Part shown: positions 1 to 6,751 of the stretch, one piece after another
Numbering within the stretch: position 1 is the stretch's first letter
Layout: each line of letters begins with the position of its first letter
Origin: an uncultured Collinsella sp.
GTDB lineage: Bacteria; Actinomycetota; Coriobacteriia; Coriobacteriales; Coriobacteriaceae
DNA: 9,389 bases
NCBI GenBank assembly: GCA_934654625.1
Contig: CAKUGM010000056.1
Coordinates: 1 to 9,389, forward strand
Direction: 5' to 3'
The notes under the pieces: model-generated
The model's input: the letters and a program-made list of their open reading frames with translations, nothing else
Database searches by the model: none
Told to the model about the DNA's origin: nothing
Made by a program: the position numbers and the translations under genes

Positions 1-116
1 GATTCTCCACGTCCCTGATTGGTAATGATTACATGATTGTGTTCTTTGATAATGCCAGAAATCTCAGCATAATGATTGCGCAAATCACGCGATGGACGAA
101 CAAATGTTTGCATCAT
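1..116 (-). CDS. Phd/YefM-family antitoxin, N-terminal part (runs off left edge)
   Basis: This is the beginning of a minus-strand gene that leaves the window at base 1; 38 full codons are visible. It starts MMQTFVRPSRDLRNHYAEIS and continues through VIITNQGRGE. The pattern of an SRDLRN motif near the N-terminus, then AEIS, then a VIITNQGRGE strand is the classic Phd/YefM antitoxin N-terminal DNA-binding half. By family knowledge such proteins bind their own promoter and neutralise a RelE/Doc/Txe-type toxin normally encoded just downstream, here outside the window. Start choice: two adjacent ATGs (116 and 113), preceded by AGGAGGT with a 7-nt spacer to the first. The G+C of bases 1-120 is about 41% by hand count, well below the neighbouring conjugation genes, which suggests a separately acquired cassette. 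The family call is confident; the toxin partner is unseen. Confidence 0.85.
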   Translation of the reverse strand, partial: MMQTFVRPSRDLRNHYAEISGIIKEHNHVIITNQGRGE

Positions 117-132
117 AGCGGACACCTCCTGT

Positions 133-163
133 TTGTATCCATTGTATCACAGAATGACTACAA
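133..163. promoter_or_regulatory. Possible antitoxin operator (repeated TTGTA half-sites)
   Basis: On the + strand TTGTATC occurs at 133-139 and again at 142-148, and the inverted half-site CTACAA at 158-163. The half-sites straddle the -10 box of the antitoxin promoter. Phd/YefM proteins autorepress by binding short palindromic sites over their promoter, so this is a reasonable operator candidate. The assignment is inferred only from position and repetition. Confidence 0.3.
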
Positions 164-169
164 GCGCAA
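141..169 (-). promoter_or_regulatory. Promoter of the Phd/YefM antitoxin gene
   Basis: On the minus strand a -10 box TACAAT (bases 146-141) is preceded by TGA, giving an extended -10 (TGnTACAAT). Exactly 17 nt upstream is TTGCGC (169-164), a partial -35. The transcript would begin about 135, roughly 20 nt before the ATG at 116, leaving room for the AGGAGGT ribosome site. It lies in the 70-nt gap after Maff2, so the antitoxin can be transcribed independently of the transfer operon. Confidence 0.6.
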
Positions 170-186
170 GCGCCACATGGCTTTTT

Positions 187-513
187 TCACAAAATCATAT
201 CCAGAATATCCTTGGCAAAGTAGATAACCACGCCGCCGAAAAAGGTCATAAAGCCCTGCGCGCGCTGTCCGGCATCGTGGCTTTTGAGGGCAAGACCGAT
301 CTGCACAATGCCGAAGCCTAGCAGAATGGCACCAATCGCCTTGATGGCGCTAAATACAAAATCGCTGAGTGCATTGATGGTCGCCAGAGGGTCGTCCGCA
401 TACACAGGCAGAGCCATCACAATGACAGCGGCGGCAACCGTGGCAACCGTCAGATAGCTGCGCTTGATTTTGCGCTGAGTTTCCGGTGCGGATACAGGTT
501 TTTTGATTTTCAT
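187..513 (-). CDS. Maff2-family small membrane protein of the transfer apparatus
   Basis: This 108-residue protein has a basic N-terminus (KIKKP, RKIKR), a hydrophobic segment at about 19-39 ending in VYA-DD that looks like a signal peptide, and two further hydrophobic segments at about 53-75 and 87-106 separated by a polar loop (KSHDAGQRAQ). This size and layout, with the IGAILLGFGIVQIGLAL segment, match the Maff2 family that follows virD4 in Tn1549-like ICEs. Proteins at this position resemble VirB2/TrbC-type pilin or channel subunits, but the exact role is unproven. Start: ATG at 513, because GGAGG lies 10 nt upstream and the ATG overlaps the virD4 stop as ATGA, indicating translational coupling. 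An in-frame ATG at 531 coincides with that ribosome site and is less likely. No terminator is evident after the stop. Confidence 0.8.
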   Translation of the reverse strand: MKIKKPVSAPETQRKIKRSYLTVATVAAAVIVMALPVYADDPLATINALSDFVFSAIKAIGAILLGFGIVQIGLALKSHDAGQRAQGFMTFFGGVVIYFAKDILDMIL

Positions 514-2345
514 AACAGAGAGTCCTCCCATTCTTGTAATTCATCGTATAGGTCTTCGGTAATTTCGGGGCAGGTCAGCTCCGCCACATAAGCGAGTGAT
601 ACGGTGCCGGCCTGCGCCATATAATCCGGGGGCATCGTGTAGCCCTCCGGCACGGGGATGGGTGTTGCAGCCCGATGCAGCAGTCCCCGCGGGCTGCGGT
701 AGTCGGGCGTGTATTTCAGGTTCGGGTGGTCAAACAGGTTGTATTTCTTGTCCCTCACCGGTGCTTCGCCGCTGATCATCACAAGGCAGTCGCTGCGCTT
801 CATGCGGCGCACTTCGTCCGGGGTCATCAGCTCGCGCCCCGTAACCTGATAGCTGTCGCTGGACGAGCCGTGGCTGCCCTTGCCGATGCTCTGTCCCTTG
901 GTGCGGATGGTCTGCTTGCCCAGCAGCTTAGAAATGTACTCAAAGGTGCTGTAATCGTTGCCGCCAAGGTAAACTAAGCTGTCGCAGTTGCCGATGATCG
1001 TTTCCCAATCGTCCTTGTATTTGCTTTTGATTTGGGAAATATTCTGCAAAATAATATCGCAGCTTATGTTGCGGCTGCGCGCTACCGCCAAGATTTTGAC
1101 AAAGTTTTCCGGCGTTGCAACATTGGCGAACTCGTCCATCATCAGGCGGACATGGAGCGGCAGCGTGCCGTGAAATTCCGGTGTGGAATCCGCAAGGCGA
1201 AACAGCTGGTCAAACAGTTGGGTGTACAAAATCGAAACCATAAAGTTAAAGGTGTCATCGTTGTCGGGGATAACGCAGAAGATGGCGCGTTTCTCCACGC
1301 CAAGCTGCGGCAGGAACATTTCATCGGTGGCAATCATCTCGGCAAATGCCGCCGATTGCAGCATATGCAGATTGGATACCGCCGTGACCATAATGCTGGA
1401 CAGGGTTTTCGCGCTGCCGAGCTTGAACGAACGGTATTGCAGTACAGCCGGGTGATGCGGGTCGCGCTGCTCCAGTTCACCGAACAGAATATCCATACGG
1501 TTTTCGTCATAGCTGTCCTCGCTGACCTTGCATTCCAGAATCATATCCATCATCGTGTTGAGGTTGCGCTCATACAGCGGGGATTCGTACAGGATATACA
1601 AAATCAACGATGCCAGAAACATAACGGCGCTCTTGTCCCAGAACTCGTTTTCTCCGCTGCTTGCTGCCGGGTTCTTTTTGGTATTGAACACCAGCGCATA
1701 AGCCAGCTTCATAGCGTCCTCATCGGTTTTCAGGTAAGCCATCGGATTGTAATGCCCGCGGAAATGCACAAAGTCAATGACTGTCACGGTGACGCCGTTT
1801 TCCTCCATAGCACCGCCGAGGGAATAGGTCAGCTCCCCCTTGGGGTCCAAAAAGAAGTAGGAGCCGCTGCATTGCAGTGCGTTGCCCTTGACGAAAAAGC
1901 GTGTCTTACCGCTGCCGGAACCGCCAATCACAACAACGTGCAGATTGCGCTGGTGCTGGTAGGAATCATTGCTGAGGCGGATATTTTGGGAAAGAATGAT
2001 TTCCTGCCACGGGTCCTTGCGGTTGCGGTAGCGTTCGTTCAATTCTTTGGCATCGCCCCAATGGGCAGAGCCGTGTTCCTCGCCGGGGCGGCGGTCCGCC
2101 TGATCGAGCAGATAGCAATACACCCCCAGCGGGTACAGCACCAAAACCGCCAGCAGAAACTTCGGTGTACTGCTGCACCAACGCAGGCTCAGCGGGTCGT
2201 TCAGCAACGCAGTAAGCCCTGCCGCCAAGGCAGACAGCCCGTGCGCCTGTTCGGTGATCTGCGCCAACCCTGCCGCCAGCCAGAGCAGTGGCAGCAGCAG
2301 GACAGCCCAGAGCCAGAGGTTCTGCCGATCCTTATTCGGGCGCAC
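510..2345 (-). CDS. virD4: VirD4/TraG-type type IV coupling protein (conjugation ATPase)
   Basis: This 611-residue membrane-anchored ATPase links the relaxase-DNA complex to the type IV secretion channel. Two hydrophobic segments (about 10-30 and 62-80) form the N-terminal anchor. Walker A is GGSGSGKT at 141-148, followed by the characteristic FFLDPKGEL at about 164-172. Walker B is LMMDEFAN at 401-408, followed by the ILAVARSRN and IILQNISQIK motifs typical of the TraG/VirD4 family. The length is normal for Gram-positive members. The start is GTG at 2345, with AGAGGA about 12 nt upstream, 5 nt after the stop of the ArdC-like gene; the 3' end overlaps maff2 by ATGA. It lies in the same operon as the relaxase and PcfB, its expected partners. 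The family call is secure. Confidence 0.95.
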   Translation of the reverse strand: MRPNKDRQNLWLWAVLLLPLLWLAAGLAQITEQAHGLSALAAGLTALLNDPLSLRWCSSTPKFLLAVLVLYPLGVYCYLLDQADRRPGEEHGSAHWGDAKELNERYRNRKDPWQEIILSQNIRLSNDSYQHQRNLHVVVIGGSGSGKTRFFVKGNALQCSGSYFFLDPKGELTYSLGGAMEENGVTVTVIDFVHFRGHYNPMAYLKTDEDAMKLAYALVFNTKKNPAASSGENEFWDKSAVMFLASLILYILYESPLYERNLNTMMDMILECKVSEDSYDENRMDILFGELEQRDPHHPAVLQYRSFKLGSAKTLSSIMVTAVSNLHMLQSAAFAEMIATDEMFLPQLGVEKRAIFCVIPDNDDTFNFMVSILYTQLFDQLFRLADSTPEFHGTLPLHVRLMMDEFANVATPENFVKILAVARSRNISCDIILQNISQIKSKYKDDWETIIGNCDSLVYLGGNDYSTFEYISKLLGKQTIRTKGQSIGKGSHGSSSDSYQVTGRELMTPDEVRRMKRSDCLVMISGEAPVRDKKYNLFDHPNLKYTPDYRSPRGLLHRAATPIPVPEGYTMPPDYMAQAGTVSLAYVAELTCPEITEDLYDELQEWEDSLL

Positions 2346-2350
2346 GGCGG

Positions 2351-3172
2351 TCAGCGTTCCTCTGTGCGCTGCAAATCACTGCGCGGGCGCTGCAAGTCCA
2401 GTTCCTTGCAGACGGTATCGCCAAACACCTTGGCCATTTCGCGCACCTCCTCCAATGCACGGCGCTCCTCCCCGGCAGGGATATGCGCCCGCAAGCCGTT
2501 CAGTCTGTCGGCGGCATCGGCGGGCGGTGCAAGACCGAGCCGTCCGCAAACCTCAACAGACACAGCCAACGCCATTTGGTGCAGGTATTCTTCATTACCA
2601 ACTTCTGCATAGCACTGCGCTGCCGTGGCAAGAACAATATCCGCGGGCAGACGCGCAAGGACTTCTTCATCACTTGCACCGCTTGGATAGAGAATGAGAT
2701 TTTCGTCAGCAAGAAAACCTGTGGGCTGCTTCTCATCAAACTGCACATCCACCGGTGACAAGGCGGTCAATACCGCAATGGCTTTGCCAAGCTGGTCGCC
2801 CTGCAGCTCTACCGTCGGGCAGGGCTTGTTGCCGTAGGTCGCGGAACGGTCATACACCTTGCCCACCGTAAAATAGCCGCCGGACCGCACCAACTGCGAA
2901 ATGCCAACGGCACCCTTGCTGACCCTGCGCCCAAATTGGTTCCATCCGTCAAAGGACATCACGGCAGTCGCCTGCGGGCAGGCTTTCAGCACCAGTGCGG
3001 CATTGCCGGAGGTGATCCCGCTGCCCAGTCTGCCACGCCCCAACAGGTAGGCGGTCAGATGCGCGCCGTCCTGCAAAACCTCCTGCAGCGCCTGTCTTTG
3101 GTCAGCCAGTACGGCATCGCGGTCGTTCTTCTTTTTGGCTTTCCAATCCTCAATGTTCATACGCTCATACAT
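2351..3172 (-). CDS. ArdC-N-like antirestriction / ssDNA-binding domain protein
   Basis: This 273-residue soluble protein has an N-terminal half resembling the ArdC N-terminal domain: a conserved GSGITSGNAALVLKA helix (about 46-60), then AVMSFDGWNQFGRRVSKGAVGI (about 70-91), the usual 'F..W...GR.V.KG..GI' pattern. ArdC-type proteins bind single-stranded DNA and protect incoming plasmid DNA from restriction; the resemblance is moderate, so function is inferred. No HExxH zinc-protease motif is visible, so the metallopeptidase half of full-length ArdC appears absent. The C-terminal third (about 175-273) is helical and charged and I do not recognise it. The ATG directly follows the pcfB stop (TAAATG), with a near-perfect AAAGGAGG ribosome site 8 nt upstream. 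A second ATG at codon 5 is possible. It is co-transcribed with pcfB and virD4. Confidence 0.6.
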   Translation of the reverse strand: MYERMNIEDWKAKKKNDRDAVLADQRQALQEVLQDGAHLTAYLLGRGRLGSGITSGNAALVLKACPQATAVMSFDGWNQFGRRVSKGAVGISQLVRSGGYFTVGKVYDRSATYGNKPCPTVELQGDQLGKAIAVLTALSPVDVQFDEKQPTGFLADENLILYPSGASDEEVLARLPADIVLATAAQCYAEVGNEEYLHQMALAVSVEVCGRLGLAPPADAADRLNGLRAHIPAGEERRALEEVREMAKVFGDTVCKELDLQRPRSDLQRTEER

Positions 3173-3736
3173 TTAGCGTTCCTCCTTTCGGGTCGCATTG
3201 ACCGCACGTTCCGCACTGCGGGCTGCTGCCTTGCGCAGCTGTGCCGCCACCGTCTTGAACGAGGGGCGGGGGTCAATATCCTCCATCGTCTTCCCGCGCG
3301 TCAGCATCGGATCGGGCATCTGGCGGCGGGTTTCTGCGTTTTTTCGGTCAGCCGAGATCTTCTTGGGTACGGTATATCCAAGCTGCTCATAAATGCGGTT
3401 GAGCTTGGATACATCCTCTGCCTTAAACATAATGTCGATTTTCTCGCCCTGCGCGCTCCTGTCCTTAATGGATGCAAACAGCACACCGTACTGTTTGGCA
3501 TACGCCTTGAACTGGGCAAGATCCTTGGTCTGCAAGGGGATGATCTTCATCTCTTTGCCCTCGCGCAGCAGCCGGTCAAGGCTTGTCTTGCCGCGCACTT
3601 TGGGGTTCTCTTTGGCGTAGGCAAGCGCAATCGCCAGTGAGTTCTTAAAGCCCAGCGCTGTCAGCTTGATGGCTACCTCAGAAAATTGCAGTGCCTCGCG
3701 CACCATCTGGTCAGCGGCTTCTCCGCCGTTGCTCAT
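3173..3736 (-). CDS. pcfB: PcfB-family conjugation protein (DUF3801)
   Basis: This is a 187-residue protein of the PcfB/DUF3801 family, found next to relaxase and coupling-protein genes in Gram-positive conjugative plasmids and ICEs. Recognised features are the N-terminal helix AADQMVREALQFSEVAIKLT, the segment KVRGKTSLDRLLREGKEMKI (about 46-65), and the central region LAQFKAYAKQYGVLFASIKD followed by IDIMFKAEDVSKLNRI. The C-terminus is basic and Arg-rich, plausibly contacting DNA or protein partners. It starts at ATG 3736 inside the end of the relaxase gene (26-nt overlap), with GAGGTG 7 nt upstream; its TAA directly abuts the next ATG. A role in relaxosome-coupling protein interaction is inferred from context; the precise activity is unknown to me. 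Confidence 0.8.
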   Translation of the reverse strand: MSNGGEAADQMVREALQFSEVAIKLTALGFKNSLAIALAYAKENPKVRGKTSLDRLLREGKEMKIIPLQTKDLAQFKAYAKQYGVLFASIKDRSAQGEKIDIMFKAEDVSKLNRIYEQLGYTVPKKISADRKNAETRRQMPDPMLTRGKTMEDIDPRPSFKTVAAQLRKAAARSAERAVNATRKEER

Positions 3737-5108
3737 TTTCGTTCACCTCGCGTTCTTCTTTTTCAGCCTGCCGCACTTCCTGCCATTTCAGCTGTAAGGC
3801 GGCAGCATCGGTTTCAATGTCTGTGCAGGTATTCAGCTCCCTGCGCACGGTTCGCATCCGGGCAGACAATTCTTCCAGCCGTCGGCTACGGACTTCCGGC
3901 ATCATGACTTCCTTGTGGTTATACAGGTATTTGCGTTTTTGAGTAAGCACCTCCAGTTCGTGGTTCAGCTTTGCCTTGTAGGTCAGCAAGTCCTCGGTAG
4001 ATTCGATTTTCTGTTCCCACAGCAGATCGCATTGCCGCCGATAGCGATTGAACTTGCTGAAATCCTCGCGCAGCAGGTAATAGCAGCGCCGTCCGGTTTT
4101 GCCGCGGTAGCTACTTCGCAGCAAGGCGCAGTAATGGTAGTAGCAAGCCATGATGCCGCCCACCTTTTTATAGGGGCGGTTCAGCCTGCTGCGGCAGTGT
4201 GCGCGGCGCACAACCGGCAGCGCCGGTTCCTTCTGCCAGCCTTGCGGCACAGGCTGGTTTTCTGCCTGATATTCCTGCTGCATTTCGGGCGGAAGTTTTT
4301 TCAGTTGCGTGAAAAACGCTCTCAATTCCGATTCGGAAAACTGCGGCGCTACACCGTCCAGCCGCACAAACCTTTGGCTGTCTTGGTGCCGAACCGCCAT
4401 GTGCTTGACGCGGGGACCGCACTTGACCTCATAGCCCATCCTTTGCAGCTTGCCGACAAAATCGTGAAAGTCGGTGCTTTCGGCAAGCGCCATTTCCACA
4501 TCGGCTTTGACCATACCGCGCAGTGTCGGCTTGCCCTCGCGTCGGTTGCGCCATTCTCCGTAGGAGATGCCGCGTCCGTCCGTTTCTATGACCGATAGCC
4601 GGTTTTGTCGGCACAGGTCATCGGAAGTTTGCCGTATGCCCTGATAATAGGTTTTGAAATCGTTACGGAACATTTTGCCGTCCATAAAGGAAACCGAATT
4701 GACCACAATATGGTTATGCAGATGTCCCTTGTCCAGATGGGTGGACACCGTACACTCAAACCGATCTGCCAGACAGCGTCTGGCAAATTCACAGCCGATT
4801 TGATGCACTTGGTCCGGGCTGGCTTCGCCGGGCTTAAAGCTCTGAATAATATGGTAGCCGACATTGCCGTGCCCGATGTCTTTATGCCAGCGGAGTTTGG
4901 TTGCCTCCATAATCAGGCAGGCATTTTGCGGGTCGCAGTTAAAGCCGGTGACATAGAGCTGGTGTTCCGTCTTGTCCTCTTTTTGGGTGTAGTGCATCAG
5001 CCGGTCGAGCGCATCCCCGCGAAAGACCTCGGTCTTTTTCGGGTTGGCGGCATAGTCCAGGCAGTCTTTCAGGCGCTTGCGCACCGGCAGGATTTTTGTT
5101 GTCGCCAT
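3711..5108 (-). CDS. MOB-P type relaxase (MobA/VirD2-like)
   Basis: This 465-residue relaxase should nick oriT and stay covalently bound to the 5' end of the transferred strand. The likely catalytic tyrosine is Tyr19 in CLDYAANPKKT. The metal-binding three-histidine motif is HLDKGHLHNH at 124-133 (His124, His129, His131, His133 visible), followed by IVVNSVS. The 80s segment (GYHIIQSFKPGE) is the usual second motif. The catalytic domain spans about 1-210; the remainder is basic, with an unusual YYHYCALLR/CYYLL patch near 319-347 and a long charged helical, possibly coiled-coil, tail from about 350. It starts at ATG 5108, sharing one base with the MobC stop (TAATG), with AAGGAA just upstream, so translation is coupled. 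All catalytic motifs look intact. Confidence 0.93.
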   Translation of the reverse strand: MATTKILPVRKRLKDCLDYAANPKKTEVFRGDALDRLMHYTQKEDKTEHQLYVTGFNCDPQNACLIMEATKLRWHKDIGHGNVGYHIIQSFKPGEASPDQVHQIGCEFARRCLADRFECTVSTHLDKGHLHNHIVVNSVSFMDGKMFRNDFKTYYQGIRQTSDDLCRQNRLSVIETDGRGISYGEWRNRREGKPTLRGMVKADVEMALAESTDFHDFVGKLQRMGYEVKCGPRVKHMAVRHQDSQRFVRLDGVAPQFSESELRAFFTQLKKLPPEMQQEYQAENQPVPQGWQKEPALPVVRRAHCRSRLNRPYKKVGGIMACYYHYCALLRSSYRGKTGRRCYYLLREDFSKFNRYRRQCDLLWEQKIESTEDLLTYKAKLNHELEVLTQKRKYLYNHKEVMMPEVRSRRLEELSARMRTVRRELNTCTDIETDAAALQLKWQEVRQAEKEEREVNENEQRRRSR

Positions 5109-5416
5109 TATAGCTGTTCCTTCATAAGCAGCCAGATGCGGGTCATGATCTGCTGCGCTTCCTGCAGATAAGCGTCCTCTGCTTTGCCGTTAAAGTTGGC
5201 AATGCGCGCCAACTGGTTCAGGTTGTTTCCGACCGCCGCCACCTGCCTTGCCAGCGCCTTGCAGCTGTCCGGTGCGCGGGGGTGAATCTCACATCCGTTG
5301 ATAAGTGAAACCACAAAAGGATTCATCTTCAGACCTGCCAGTTCACTTTTTCTTTTCAGCGTAGCATATTCCTGCTCCGTCAACCGAAGCAGGAAGGATT
5401 TGCTTCTTGTTTGCAT
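5108..5416 (-). CDS. mobC: MobC-type relaxosome accessory protein (ribbon-helix-helix)
   Basis: This 102-residue MobC protein would bind near oriT and help the relaxase melt or nick it. It begins MQTRSKSFLLRLTEQEYATL, a ribbon-helix-helix-like beta strand and helix, and carries the family signature VGNNLNQLARIAN at about 67-79. The reading frame is open back to 5506, but ATG 5416 is chosen because AAAGGAG lies 9 nt upstream and homology to MobC begins here; the extra 30 codons upstream would translate the oriT hairpins. The stop overlaps the relaxase ATG by one base. It sits directly beside the candidate oriT, as expected. Confidence 0.88.
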   Translation of the reverse strand: MQTRSKSFLLRLTEQEYATLKRKSELAGLKMNPFVVSLINGCEIHPRAPDSCKALARQVAAVGNNLNQLARIANFNGKAEDAYLQEAQQIMTRIWLLMKEQL

Positions 5417-5456
5417 TTCACTGCTCTCCTTTGGATTATTGCAAGCACAAGGGGTC

Positions 5457-5476
5457 TTAGGGGTGGCAGCCCCTAA
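5457..5476. repeat. oriT hairpin 1 (7-bp arms)
   Basis: Arms TTAGGGG (5457-5463) and CCCCTAA (5470-5476) are perfectly complementary around the 6-nt loop TGGCAG. This GC-rich hairpin lies in the gap before mobC. It is not followed by a T-run on either strand, so it is not a terminator. Confidence 0.75.
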
Positions 5477-5486
5477 CAAGGTGTCG

Positions 5487-5508
5487 AAATGATAGCAAGC
5501 TATCATTT
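5487..5508. repeat. oriT hairpin 2 (10-bp perfect inverted repeat)
   Basis: Arms AAATGATAGC (5487-5496) and GCTATCATTT (5499-5508) are separated by only AA. This nearly continuous palindrome is as likely to be a protein binding site (MobC or relaxase) as an extruded hairpin. It spans the stop codon of the recombinase-like gene. Confidence 0.8.
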
Positions 5509-5970
5509 TGACGTGCTTGCCACGGCATTGCTAACGCAATGCCGTTCCGAGCTTTCTGAAACAAACCAAGGTCGTTCCCACCCTTTGCGGGCGCAGATTT
5601 CATCAATTATCGTACCCATGTGGTAGGCGGGCACCTTCAGATTCAGGGCGTACTCGGTAGCAATGACATTGACCTTGTACCGCATCAGCCGTCTGAAAAA
5701 GGAAATCAGGTGCCGTTCCTCGCCGCTGATCTGGCTCATACGGCAGATATAAATCCTCTCGATATGCCCTGCCTTTGCCTCGCGCATCATCCTGCGGTAA
5801 GCAGGGCGGCGCAGCCAACCGTGGTGAATGTCATATCCCCAGCCAACCACTTCGGCACCGTCGCGCTGCGCCTGCAGCATCAAAACATTCAGGGTGTTTT
5901 TGCTTTCTACATAGTTGCCGGGTACGCGCGCATACAACCACGCGCGCTGGGGTTCCTTTGTTGTTCTCAT
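5503..5970 (-). CDS. Serine-recombinase-fold protein lacking the catalytic serine
   Basis: This 155-residue protein resembles only the N-terminal (resolvase/invertase) domain of serine recombinases. The opening AWLYARVPGNY matches the family's 'YARVS' strand, but the nucleophilic serine position is Pro17. The rest follows the fold: DGAEVVGWGYD, then RRPAYRRMMREAKAGHIERIY (the usual 'RP...M..A..G.ID.V'), then CRMSQIS where active enzymes have 'DRLSR': Arg77 is kept but the second arginine is Gln80. No C-terminal DNA-binding domain is present. It is therefore probably not a recombinase; a structural or regulatory role at the adjacent oriT is an inference. ATG 5970 has GAGGA about 11 nt upstream and follows the sortase stop by 15 nt. 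The last residues are encoded by oriT hairpins and are low in complexity. Confidence 0.7.
   Translation of the reverse strand: MRTTKEPQRAWLYARVPGNYVESKNTLNVLMLQAQRDGAEVVGWGYDIHHGWLRRPAYRRMMREAKAGHIERIYICRMSQISGEERHLISFFRRLMRYKVNVIATEYALNLKVPAYHMGTIIDEICARKGWERPWFVSESSERHCVSNAVASTSK
5522..5545. repeat. oriT hairpin 3 (10-bp perfect inverted repeat)
   Basis: Arms ACGGCATTGC (5522-5531) and GCAATGCCGT (5536-5545) surround a TAAC loop. It lies inside the last codons of the recombinase-like gene, so those residues (about 142-150) are encoded by the repeat itself. No T-run follows. Confidence 0.75.
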
Positions 5971-5985
5971 GGATTTTTGTTTCCT

Positions 5986-6744
5986 CTATTCTGTTTCGGT
6001 TTGTTTGGCAATGATAAGCAATCTGCCGTCATCGGTGATGTTGTCGCAGGTGGAAAGCGTGAGCAGCTTGTCGCCGTACTCGGCAAAGATGCCTGTATCG
6101 TACAGCGCCCGCGCTTTGCAGGCTGACACATAATCGGCAAAATCTTCCGGGGCAGTTGCGTTCACAAACAGATAGAATGGGAACACATCGGCAGCATCCT
6201 TCTGCACGGTCGTGCGGATCACGGCAAAAATCTCATAGGCACAGCTGCCCAGCTCGGTATCGAACCAAACGGTTTTGTGGTTCTGCCAAAAATCCTTGCT
6301 GCGGTACTTGGCAAGATCTGCGAACATCGAGCCGTCCTTCATGTTGTGACCGTAGAGGATCAGGTTGTCGGACGGAGCAAGCGCATCGCAATCTGCCTGC
6401 ATAAAGGGGCAGCCGTAGTCCGTGTAGTTCTTTTCAAAGTCGTGCTTCAAGTAATAATTGGGTTCTGCCAACGTCTGCATCACGGGATAGTCGATGTTGG
6501 TGCCTTCGATTTGAATCCAGCCGACCATATCAGAGTTTTCCAAATACAAGTTTCGGCTGGTTGGTTGTACCGAGGATTTCGATGCAATTTTCTGTTGCAC
6601 ATCCTGCGCTCTTACGGCGGCAAGGTTGCTGTAAAGGTGCGCCTGTTGTTTGGACTGTGCGGCATACATCAACAAGAATGCGACGCTCGTAAGACCTGCA
6701 ATACCGAACAACCCAATAAAAAGCGCATATAGAAAGTTCTTCAT
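5986..6744 (-). CDS. srtB: Class B sortase
   Basis: This 252-residue membrane-anchored transpeptidase attaches sorting-signal proteins to the cell wall or polymerises pilins. The N-terminal anchor is residues about 4-28 (NFLYALFIGLFGIAG and onward). The catalytic triad is visible: His133 in LILYGHNMKDGSMF, Cys233 in LLTLSTCDN, and Arg241 in DGRLLIIAKQ. The YGHN-MKDGSMF and STCD motifs and the length match class B. Start: ATG 6744, 7 nt after the PP-loop gene stop, with GAGGAG 13 nt upstream. An in-frame GTG at 6765 would overlap that ribosome site and is less likely. Its probable substrate is the adhesin two genes upstream. All catalytic residues look intact. Confidence 0.92.
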   Translation of the reverse strand: MKNFLYALFIGLFGIAGLTSVAFLLMYAAQSKQQAHLYSNLAAVRAQDVQQKIASKSSVQPTSRNLYLENSDMVGWIQIEGTNIDYPVMQTLAEPNYYLKHDFEKNYTDYGCPFMQADCDALAPSDNLILYGHNMKDGSMFADLAKYRSKDFWQNHKTVWFDTELGSCAYEIFAVIRTTVQKDAADVFPFYLFVNATAPEDFADYVSACKARALYDTGIFAEYGDKLLTLSTCDNITDDGRLLIIAKQTETE

Positions 6745-6751
6745 CGTCTGC

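Larger units (their letters stand above)
5441..5545. other. oriT: Candidate origin of transfer (oriT)
   Basis: This is a dense cluster of inverted repeats immediately upstream of mobC and the relaxase gene. It contains an outer 8-bp inverted repeat (GCAAGCAC at 5441-5448, GTGCTTGC at 5513-5520), enclosing a 7-bp GC-rich hairpin and a perfect 10-bp AT-rich hairpin, and a further perfect 10-bp hairpin just outside. oriT regions characteristically sit beside MobC/relaxase genes and carry such repeats. I cannot identify the nick site from sequence alone. The 3' end of the recombinase-like gene (stop at 5503) overlaps it. Confidence 0.65.

Noticed and set aside
172..187. GCCA-CA-TGGC followed by T6 on the + strand as a terminator
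   Set aside because: The stem is only 4 bp with a 2-nt loop, and no + strand gene ends there.
1032..2612. Long + strand open frame of 526 codons
   Set aside because: It is antisense to virD4 and the ArdC-like gene, whose motifs are intact. Its translation has no recognisable domain, and long antisense frames are expected in G+C-rich coding DNA.
5435..5440. AATAAT with upstream TG as an extended -10 promoter for mobC
   Set aside because: The start site would fall on or past the mobC ribosome binding site and there is no -35 at 17 nt, so it is unlikely to drive mobC.
5417..5506. Extended MobC start at ATG 5506
   Set aside because: This would translate through oriT hairpins and has no ribosome site comparable to AAAGGAG before ATG 5416; MobC similarity starts at 5416.
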